A DNA stretch of 64,000 nt, taken from contig NZ_FRAV01000004.1 in NCBI RefSeq assembly GCF_900142445.1, positions 62,001 to 126,000 on the forward strand, given 5' to 3'. A program made the translations under genes and the position numbers. Origin of the DNA: Chryseobacterium polytrichastri. Its GTDB lineage: Bacteria; Bacteroidota; Bacteroidia; Flavobacteriales; Weeksellaceae. The notes under the pieces are model-generated. The model was not told the origin of the DNA, made no database searches, and was given only the letters and a program-made list of their open reading frames with translations. Shown here one piece after another: positions 57,816-64,000 of this stretch. Within the stretch, counting starts at the first letter, position 1. Every line of letters starts with the position of its first letter.

Positions 57816-57892
57816 TCTCTCGCTGATTTTGCAGATAACGCAGATTTTTTTTATAAACTTTAAACACGATCATCTGCAAAATCTGCGAGAGA
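57816..57892. repeat. CTCTCGC inverted-repeat element, copy 2 (intact)
   Basis: Two 21-bp arms (57816-57836 and 57872-57892) are complementary with one mismatch. It ends right at the thioredoxin gene's stop. Confidence 0.6.
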
Positions 57893-57896
57893 CAAA

Positions 57897-58364
57897 TTAT
57901 AGTTTTAAAATCTCTTCAAGTTTTTGCTTCATTTTTTCAGGTTTAAATTCTCCTTCATGATAATAAATCAATTTTTGGTTTGAATCTAAAATAATCCATA
58001 ACGGATACACAGGCTGTTTTTTATTTTTAGATAAAGCCAACGCCAGCTCATGAATCCCCGAATTTCCGTTCGGCAGATAACTGAATTCTTTTCCTTGAAA
58101 ATGGATGGTGTCTTTCGTTTTTTCAGCCTCGAAATTGATAAAATAAAAATTTTTATTGATTAGGGCAACCAAATCTTTGTCTTTATTTAATTGAAAAGAT
58201 TCGATCTTACACACGGAACACCAATCTGTATAAAGATGGATAATTGTAGGTTTTGGAGTTTCTTTCTGTAAAATTTCTAAGTCATAAAAAGTGCCCGTCT
58301 TTATCTGCGAGAGACAAAAACAAGGCACAAACATTAAAAATAAAAATATCGTTAAAAGTTTCAT
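57897..58364 (-). CDS. Thioredoxin-family secreted protein
   Basis: A 155-residue protein with a signal peptide (about 1-19). The active site WCSVC lies near residue 48 in DWCSVCKIESFQL. The fold is DUF255/thioredoxin-7-like. It would act in the periplasm on disulfides. It follows the TonB-receptor gene on the same strand with a MITE-like element between. A 16-base string here, ATCTGCGAGAGACAAA, also occurs at the end of the neighbouring repeat. Confidence 0.8.
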   Translation of the reverse strand: MKLLTIFLFLMFVPCFCLSQIKTGTFYDLEILQKETPKPTIIHLYTDWCSVCKIESFQLNKDKDLVALINKNFYFINFEAEKTKDTIHFQGKEFSYLPNGNSGIHELALALSKNKKQPVYPLWIILDSNQKLIYYHEGEFKPEKMKQKLEEILKL

Positions 58365-58377
58365 TACTTCAATTTTT

Positions 58378-58522
58378 TTTTACCACAAAAGAGACAAAAG
58401 ATTTTCACTCCGTTTTGAGATACTTAAAAATCTACAAAAGCCTGAAGCTTTAGAACTTTACATTTTGTAAACTTTTATCATACTTTTTTCCAATCATTTC
58501 TTTTATTTCTTTTGTGGTAAAA
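58378..58522. mobile_element. MITE-like element C
   Basis: TTTTACCACAAAAGA (58378-58392) and TCTTTTGTGGTAAAA (58508-58522) form perfect 15-bp inverted ends around a 115-base AT-rich centre without ORFs. The ends resemble those of element A. Confidence 0.65.
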
Positions 58523-58555
58523 CATTCCATATTTTATTACATACTAACATTATTA

Positions 58556-60625
58556 CTACTTTAAAGTATATTTCACACCTAGAAACCCTCTGATTCTTTG
58601 CATTGGAGCATATCCGTAAGTGGTATCAAAAGTATAATGATTAGGATTATTGATCGGATCGTCAACATGCTTATCAAATGGATCAAATGGTCTCATCAAA
58701 GGATCATTCGGAGTAAAATTGAAGAGGTTTTTTACCCCGCAATACACTTCAAATCCTGATTTGAAACTTCTTGAAACCTGAATATTTGCCAATGAATAAA
58801 ACGGAGAATATTCAGGTCGATAATCATTCGGTAACACAGGCAATCGCATCGGCCCATAAAACTGTCCGGTAAAATCAATCACCAGATTACTTGGGAAAGT
58901 ATAGGTCAAACTATAGGTTCCGCTCCATTTTGGAGCATGCAGTTGCTGAACTTTTTCTTCTGCTCCATCAAATTTCTGATATACATTAAGATAAGTAACT
59001 CCCAAATTAACACTCAAAGGAAAGCTAAAACTGAAATCTACATTCATTGAAGCGCCTCTTGAAATGCCATAACCATGGAGATTATCATAAATAATTTTTT
59101 GAGGATCAGTATCAAAATCTCCTACAATTTTATTACTGAAATAGGTATAAAATGCAGAAGCATCCAAATTAATTAACTTACCTCCAACAGGAATTTTCCA
59201 GACATAATTTAAATTTCCATTAATGGATCTTTCAGGTTTTAAGTTGGCTTTAATCACCACTTCACGAGATCCTGTTAAAGCCGCATGGTCTTCTGTAAAT
59301 AAATTAACCACTCGGAAACCTGTCCCAAAATTCAATCGCAACGTATGATACGGATTGGGAGAATATTTCCATGCAAACCTTGGTGAATGTACAGAATGAT
59401 GGATTTTATCATAGTCAAATCTATAGCCCAACAACAAGGTATTTTTATCATTGATTTCCCATTGATCTTGGACAAATGCCCCAAAAATTGGAGATTTCAT
59501 CGGCTCATTCGTTACTCCGTCTCCTGATAAAGTTCCGGGAGTATTATCATCATAAAAAGTTCTTTTGTAAGTAACCCCTGCAATTAAATCGTGATTTCCC
59601 AATTTTTTATCCCAATACGTCTGAACGAAAGCAACTTTTTGAAGTGCTATAAAAGGATTAGTTCCATAATATGAATTCTGATCATGATAATTATAGGAAA
59701 ACTGGGTAATGATCTGCTCTTTCATTGGCCATTGATACATCCCGAAGGCTTCTACTCGATTCGTATAAATACTTTCTCCATACACCTCATCGCTTCCTCT
59801 GTAAGATTTATTCCATTGCATTTCACCGCCGAAACGGTCTTCATACAAATACCTCAATGCAAAACTTGCCATCCTGTTTTCCTTTCTTTGGAAATTCCAT
59901 TTGTTGAAAACTGAAATTCTGTTCTGTAAAGCAGAATCTGTGAAATTGTCTTTATTCTGATCTATTCTTTCATTAAAGCTGAAATAATTTAAACTCAATA
60001 ATGAAGCAGCATTTTTACCAACATTAAATTTAGTGGACAGATCCAGATTGTTTTCACTCCAGCTCGTTGTCATAAAATCGACACTCAATTTTGGAGCAGT
60101 CAGTGCATTTTTAGTGATAATATTAATTACACCACCCATCGCTTCCGAACCATAAAGAGAAGATGCAGGACCTTTCACCACCTCAATCCTATCAATCAAA
60201 CTATTGGGAATTCCGCTTAAACCATACACGGTAGAAAGCGAACTTACAATGGGCATTCCATCAATTAAAATCATTGTGTAAGGTCCTTCCAAACCGTTGA
60301 TATGAATATCGCCTGTGTTACAAACCGAACAATTCAATTGAGGTTTCACACCGTTTACCATCGCAATGGCTTCGAAAATATTGGGAGTCGGGTTTTTCTG
60401 AAAAAACTTCTGACTGTAGATTTCCACTGCTACCGGACTTTTCGATCTGCTGATTGGTTTTATGGTTCCGGTGATCACAACATCATCAATCAGTTTGGTC
60501 TTCTCTTCTCTTGAAGGAATTTTCACAGAATCCATTTTTTTGGGTTGACTTACATTCAAACTATCCGTTTCCTGCGAAAAACAATAGTTGGATAAAAAGA
60601 CAATAGAGAATAATATTCGTTTCAT
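58556..60625 (-). CDS. TonB-dependent receptor with Cys-pair plug
   Basis: A 689-residue outer-membrane receptor. Signal peptide (about 1-17), a plug (about 50-165) with NCSVCNTGDIHINGLEGP and MILIDGMPIVSS, and a C-terminal beta-barrel ending in LGVKYTLK with a terminal aromatic-poor strand. The plug Cys-x2-Cys is the mark of a Bacteroidota subfamily whose substrate is unknown; metals or siderophores are possible. It precedes the thioredoxin gene (191 bases) in the same orientation. An operator-like dyad lies in its promoter. Confidence 0.9.
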   Translation of the reverse strand: MKRILFSIVFLSNYCFSQETDSLNVSQPKKMDSVKIPSREEKTKLIDDVVITGTIKPISRSKSPVAVEIYSQKFFQKNPTPNIFEAIAMVNGVKPQLNCSVCNTGDIHINGLEGPYTMILIDGMPIVSSLSTVYGLSGIPNSLIDRIEVVKGPASSLYGSEAMGGVINIITKNALTAPKLSVDFMTTSWSENNLDLSTKFNVGKNAASLLSLNYFSFNERIDQNKDNFTDSALQNRISVFNKWNFQRKENRMASFALRYLYEDRFGGEMQWNKSYRGSDEVYGESIYTNRVEAFGMYQWPMKEQIITQFSYNYHDQNSYYGTNPFIALQKVAFVQTYWDKKLGNHDLIAGVTYKRTFYDDNTPGTLSGDGVTNEPMKSPIFGAFVQDQWEINDKNTLLLGYRFDYDKIHHSVHSPRFAWKYSPNPYHTLRLNFGTGFRVVNLFTEDHAALTGSREVVIKANLKPERSINGNLNYVWKIPVGGKLINLDASAFYTYFSNKIVGDFDTDPQKIIYDNLHGYGISRGASMNVDFSFSFPLSVNLGVTYLNVYQKFDGAEEKVQQLHAPKWSGTYSLTYTFPSNLVIDFTGQFYGPMRLPVLPNDYRPEYSPFYSLANIQVSRSFKSGFEVYCGVKNLFNFTPNDPLMRPFDPFDKHVDDPINNPNHYTFDTTYGYAPMQRIRGFLGVKYTLK

Positions 60626-60632
60626 GAATTAA

Positions 60633-60656
60633 AATTGTTAGACAAATCTAACAATT
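60633..60656 (-). promoter_or_regulatory. Operator-like dyad in the TonB-receptor promoter
   Basis: AATTGTTAG and CTAACAATT (9-bp arms, 6-base spacer) span the TAGATTTG -7 box at 60643-60650 on the minus strand. The placement suits repression. Confidence 0.6.
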
Positions 60657-60717
60657 ATTTTTAGAACAGAAAAACTCATTGAAAAAATATTGTTAAAAAC
60701 AATTCATGAAAAATTAT

Positions 60718-60725
60718 TAAATTTG
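60718..60725 (+). promoter_or_regulatory. -7 box (TAAATTTG) of hmgA
   Basis: Fits TAnnTTTG, 22 bases upstream of ATG 60748. Confidence 0.5.
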
Positions 60726-60747
60726 AGAAACTACATATAAAGGTAAA

Positions 60748-61902
60748 ATGCGATATAACCATTCGGGAAACATCCCACCAAAAAGACATACTATTTTTAA
60801 GTCTCCGGAAGATAAATTTTACTATGAACAGCTTTTCGGAACGGAAGGTTTTCATGGAATCTCTTCTTTGCTGTACCATATTCACCGCCCGACTCAAATA
60901 AAATCTATTGGTGAACCCAAAGATGTAACTCCTAAAATTGCTGTTGATAAAAACGTTACCCCAAGAATGTTTAAGGGAATGAATGTAACTCCTGAAGATG
61001 ATTTTATGGACAGCCGCAAGATCCTTTTGGTGAACAACGACCTTAAAATGGGATTGGCAAAACCAAGAAAGTCGATGGATTATTTCTATAAAAATGCAGA
61101 ATGTGACGAACTTTTATATGTTCATAACGGAAGCGGAGTGTTGAAAACTTTTGTAGGAAATCTTGATTTTTCTGTTGGTGATTATCTAATTATTCCGAGA
61201 GGAACAATTTATCAGGTTGAATTACATTCAGATGACACAGTTTTCTTTGTTGTAGAAAGTCACTCTCCGATTTACACTCCAAAAAGATACAGAAACGAAT
61301 TCGGACAGCTTTTGGAGCATTCCCCATTCTGCGAAAGAGATATTATTGCACCCACTTTTGTTGAACCTAAAGACGAAAAAGGAGAATTTTTAATTAAAGT
61401 AAAAAAAGAAAATCAAATCACCGATTTCATCTATGCAACGCATCCATTTGATGTTGTAGGTTGGGATGGCTATTTCTATCCTTATAAGTTTAATATTAAA
61501 AACTTCGAGCCTATTACAGGAAGAATCCACCAACCGCCACCGGTACACCAGACTTTTGAGGCACACAATTTTGTAGTGTGTTCGTTCTGTGCAAGAATGT
61601 ATGATTATCATCCGATGGCAATTCCTGCACCTTACAATCATTCTAATATAGATTCTGATGAGGTTTTATTCTATACAGAAGGAGATTTCATGAGCCGTAA
61701 TCATATCGACTTAATGGATTTCACGCTTCACCCGGGAGGAATCGTTCACGGACCTCACCCAGGGGCAATGGAAAGAAGTATCGGTAAAAAATTCACAGAA
61801 GAATATGCCGTGATGGTAGACCCTTTCCGTCCGTTGAAAATTACAGAAGAAGCTATGAAAGTGGAAGATCCTTCATACAAAACTTCTTGGTTAGAAGAAT
61901 AA
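60748..61902 (+). CDS. hmgA: Homogentisate 1,2-dioxygenase
   Basis: A 384-residue ring-cleaving dioxygenase of tyrosine/phenylalanine catabolism that converts homogentisate to maleylacetoacetate. The N-terminus NHSGNIPPKRHTIFK matches the family. Fe(II) ligands are likely His298 (PYNHSN), Glu305 (DEVLFY) and His334/337 (IVHGPHPG). It is monocistronic with its own promoter and a terminator. Adjacent fumarylacetoacetase genes are not in the window. Confidence 0.93.
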   Translation: MRYNHSGNIPPKRHTIFKSPEDKFYYEQLFGTEGFHGISSLLYHIHRPTQIKSIGEPKDVTPKIAVDKNVTPRMFKGMNVTPEDDFMDSRKILLVNNDLKMGLAKPRKSMDYFYKNAECDELLYVHNGSGVLKTFVGNLDFSVGDYLIIPRGTIYQVELHSDDTVFFVVESHSPIYTPKRYRNEFGQLLEHSPFCERDIIAPTFVEPKDEKGEFLIKVKKENQITDFIYATHPFDVVGWDGYFYPYKFNIKNFEPITGRIHQPPPVHQTFEAHNFVVCSFCARMYDYHPMAIPAPYNHSNIDSDEVLFYTEGDFMSRNHIDLMDFTLHPGGIVHGPHPGAMERSIGKKFTEEYAVMVDPFRPLKITEEAMKVEDPSYKTSWLEE

Positions 61903-61938
61903 TATTCAAAATACTAAACCTAACAGGTTTCAAATATA

Positions 61939-61978
61939 AAATAAGAACTAGATGTATATTTAGTTCTTATTTTTTTTA
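61939..61978 (+). terminator. Terminator after hmgA
   Basis: AATAAGAACTA and TAGTTCTTATT pair around a 10-base loop and are followed by T's. Confidence 0.8.
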
Positions 61979-62090
61979 GAATATGACAAATGTTTGAAAA
62001 AAACACCGCTTTTTTTAAAGCAGATAAACGCAATATGAACTATCTTTAAAGTAATTAAAATCGTAAAATAATAATTATTAAAACTTTACT

Positions 62091-63365
62091 ATGTACAATT
62101 ATATAAGTGCAGAAGAGGCCGTGTATACTGTAAAAAGTGGAAACCGTGTATTCTTCCATGGAAGTGCATGTACTCCGAATTATTTGATTGATGAATTGGC
62201 AAGGCAATCTCACAGATTACAAAATGTAGAAATGGTTTCTATTACCCAACAAGGAAATGTAGAAATTGCCAAACCTCAGTATAAAGACAGTTTTTTCGTT
62301 AACTCGTTATTTGTTTCCACTCCCGTAAGAAATGCGGTCAATTCTGAAAATGGAGATTATGTTCCCATTTTTTTAAGTGAAATCCCTATTCTTTTCAGAA
62401 AAAATATTTTACCACTGGATGTTGCTTTAATTACAGTTTCTCCACCAGACAAACACGGATTTTGCACATTGGGAACTTCGGTAGATGTTGCAAGAGCTGC
62501 TGTAGACACCGCTAAGTTGGTGGTAGCCATTGTGAATCCTCTAATGCCGAGAACCCACGGCGACGGTATGATCCACATTAGCAGAATTCACAAATTGGTT
62601 TGGCATGAAGAAGAACTTCAAACAGTAGATTATGGTTCGAAAGTAGGTCCTGATGAAATGCTTGTCGGGAAAAATGTGGCTGAACTTATTGATGACAGAT
62701 CAACCTTACAAATGGGTATCGGAACAATTCCAGATGCAGTTTTAAAATGTTTGGGAAATCATAAAGACCTTGGAGTTCACACCGAAATGTTGAGTGACGG
62801 AGTTATTGATTTAATTCAAAGCGATGTTATCAACAACAAATATAAAGGCTATCACGACAACAAAACCATTACCAGTTTCTGTTTCGGAACCAGAAAACTG
62901 TACGATTACGTAGATGATAATACCGTGTTTGATTTCAAAGATGTAAGTGATGTTAATTTCCCTATCAATATCATGAGGAACAACAAAATGGTTGCAATTA
63001 ATTCGGCTATTGAAATTGATCTTACAGGACAAGTCTGTGCAGATTCTATCGGAACGATGCAATATAGTGGAATTGGTGGTCAAATGGACTTTATGAGAGG
63101 TGCTGCTTTAAGTGAAGAAGGAAAACCCATCATCGCTATCACTTCAAGAACTAAAAAAGGGATTTCAAGAATTGTTCCTTTTCTTAAACAAGGTGCGGGT
63201 GTTGTTACCACAAGAGGCCATATTCATTGGGTGGTTACTGAATACGGAACCGCTTATTTATATGGTAAAAACTTACGTCAAAGAGCTCAGGAACTGATCA
63301 GTATTGCTCATCCGGATGACAGAGAAATGTTGGAAAGAGCAGCTTTTGAAAGGTTCAAATGTTAA
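62091..63365 (+). CDS. Acetyl-CoA hydrolase/CoA-transferase family
   Basis: A 424-residue class I CoA-transferase of the 4-hydroxybutyrate/succinyl-CoA:acetate type. The ASLGTIP-like QMGIGTIPDAVL, SAIEIDLTGQV (region with the catalytic Glu) and GIGGQMDFMRGA motifs are present. It swaps CoA between carboxylic acids. Homogentisate degradation ends in acetoacetate, so the neighbour may activate short acids, but the link is inferred. No promoter box is clear. Confidence 0.88.
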   Translation: MYNYISAEEAVYTVKSGNRVFFHGSACTPNYLIDELARQSHRLQNVEMVSITQQGNVEIAKPQYKDSFFVNSLFVSTPVRNAVNSENGDYVPIFLSEIPILFRKNILPLDVALITVSPPDKHGFCTLGTSVDVARAAVDTAKLVVAIVNPLMPRTHGDGMIHISRIHKLVWHEEELQTVDYGSKVGPDEMLVGKNVAELIDDRSTLQMGIGTIPDAVLKCLGNHKDLGVHTEMLSDGVIDLIQSDVINNKYKGYHDNKTITSFCFGTRKLYDYVDDNTVFDFKDVSDVNFPINIMRNNKMVAINSAIEIDLTGQVCADSIGTMQYSGIGGQMDFMRGAALSEEGKPIIAITSRTKKGISRIVPFLKQGAGVVTTRGHIHWVVTEYGTAYLYGKNLRQRAQELISIAHPDDREMLERAAFERFKC

Positions 63366-63466
63366 TATTGGAAATTATTCTTTGATTTAAATTTAATTGA
63401 TATAAAAAAAGCGTATTTTAACTTAGCATTAAAAAAATCATAAAAAAAGCCTTAAAGTTTTGGCAG

Positions 63467-63474
63467 TATTTTTG
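63467..63474 (+). promoter_or_regulatory. -7 box (TATTTTTG) of the last gene
   Basis: Fits TAnnTTTG, 26 bases upstream of the TTG start at 63501. Confidence 0.4.
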
Positions 63475-63500
63475 ATAAAATCACTTTTAAAATCTAGAAC

Positions 63501-64000
63501 TTGAAGACTATATATAATTCAATAAGAGAGGAAGTTGTAAAGCATTCTAAAGTAAATAACTCCGTGTTAGGGAATGTAGACGAATGGAAGAGAAGCCATT
63601 ATATTATTCTTTCTGAGATCATCAAAGACGAGCTCTCTGAATCTGAAGAGATGAAAGGCGGCAAAAAATTCGAAATAGGAAATACTATTTCTCACGTTAC
63701 GCTACAGCGGTTTTTCGAAAATGATTATCAGGATAAAACCCATAATGATTTAAGATTTTTAAAAACGTTAGATAAAATATGTATTTTTTTAGGCTACAAA
63801 GACCTTAATTCTTATATCCAGTTTGTAAAAGAGAAGAAACAGGAAAATGAAGCTGATGATCAAGCATTTTTAAAACAAATGGTTTTTGACTATTGTGCTA
63901 CCGTTTTTGAATTTTATAAAAAATTTCCTAATCATAAAACGGAATTATTCAAACCATTGGTATTTGATGATTCTCCATTTTTGGAAAGAGTGTCACAATT
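63501..64000 (+). CDS. Unknown protein, 5' part (truncated at window edge)
   Basis: An open frame from TTG 63501 to the end gives 166 residues. The N-terminal part (SHYIILSEIIKDELSES, then TISHVTLQRFF) looks like a helix-turn-helix DNA-binding region, followed by LDKICIFLGYKDLNSYIQFVKEK, a pattern common in uncharacterised Bacteroidota proteins. I do not recognise the family. There is no signal peptide. The rest lies outside the window. Confidence 0.55.
   Translation, partial: MKTIYNSIREEVVKHSKVNNSVLGNVDEWKRSHYIILSEIIKDELSESEEMKGGKKFEIGNTISHVTLQRFFENDYQDKTHNDLRFLKTLDKICIFLGYKDLNSYIQFVKEKKQENEADDQAFLKQMVFDYCATVFEFYKKFPNHKTELFKPLVFDDSPFLERVSQ

Overview
The window looks like chromosome of a flavobacterium of the Chryseobacterium/Weeksellaceae type. 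The DNA is AT-rich. Intergenic regions repeatedly carry the Bacteroidota -7 box TAnnTTTG, sometimes with a TTTG/TTTC box 19 bases upstream, and Shine-Dalgarno sites are largely absent. The gene content fits: a Bacteroidota-type (subtype iii) type VI secretion system (T6SS), a curli-like csg operon, an RNase G without the zinc-link cysteines, and many Mpl-, OsmC- and Nudix-type housekeeping genes. This assignment is inference from sequence content; no tRNA, rRNA, CRISPR array, transposase or integrase was found.

Layout. 0-8.2 kb: an AraC regulator and a Tet(X)-like FAD monooxygenase, a DUF389 membrane protein, an RSH-like HD hydrolase with a YdeI-type protein, a run of small genes including an Imm22-like candidate immunity protein, and a LysE exporter. 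8.2-11.4 kb: two intergenic repeat families, then polA. 12.2-28.7 kb, minus strand: a large T6SS-iii region made of TssO-like and PKD membrane proteins, TssR, two near-identical TssD (Hcp) tube proteins, ClpV, a lytic transglycosylase, VgrG, a LysM protein, and a PAAR-like (DUF4280) candidate effector flanked by small membrane proteins that may be immunity factors. Sheath and baseplate genes (TssB/C/E/F/G/K) and TssN are not in the window, so the system must be split. 28.9-33.4 kb: two atypical LuxR-type response regulators lacking the phospho-acceptor Asp, an HU protein, a 29-residue basic AURKAIP1/COX24-like protein, RNase G and OsmC. 33.6-39.1 kb: a curli operon (csgA, csgB-like, csgE, csgF, csgG, lipoprotein) with domain-fused CsgE and CsgG. 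39.3-42.6 kb: Nudix CoA pyrophosphatase, acyltransferase, lipoprotein and Mpl-like ligase. 42.7-51.9 kb: redox and regulatory genes (aldo/keto reductases, MdaB/YgiN pair, LysR, cyclase, AhpD-like, DoxX, Crp). 52.5-55.4 kb: a glycine-betaine ABC transporter (ProVWX-like) behind a long leader. 55.5-57.4 kb: divergent HxlR regulator, alcohol dehydrogenase and cupin. 57.4-58.5 kb: an intergenic zone with a decayed duplication and small inverted-repeat elements. 58.5-63.4 kb: a TonB receptor, homogentisate dioxygenase and a CoA-transferase. A truncated gene runs off the right edge.

How parts may work together. Both hcp genes share one promoter design: a TAnnTTTG core with two CTACGA boxes 21 bp apart at the same distance upstream. 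This implies one activator for both, and the nearby atypical LuxR-type regulators are candidates. The csg operon encodes export (CsgG), its accessory factors (CsgE, CsgF), a nucleator-like CsgB and a 22-unit CsgA amyloid; a terminator after csgA probably sets the fibre subunit in excess. Several short palindromic repeat families in intergenic regions resemble non-autonomous mobile or REP-like elements typical of such genomes.
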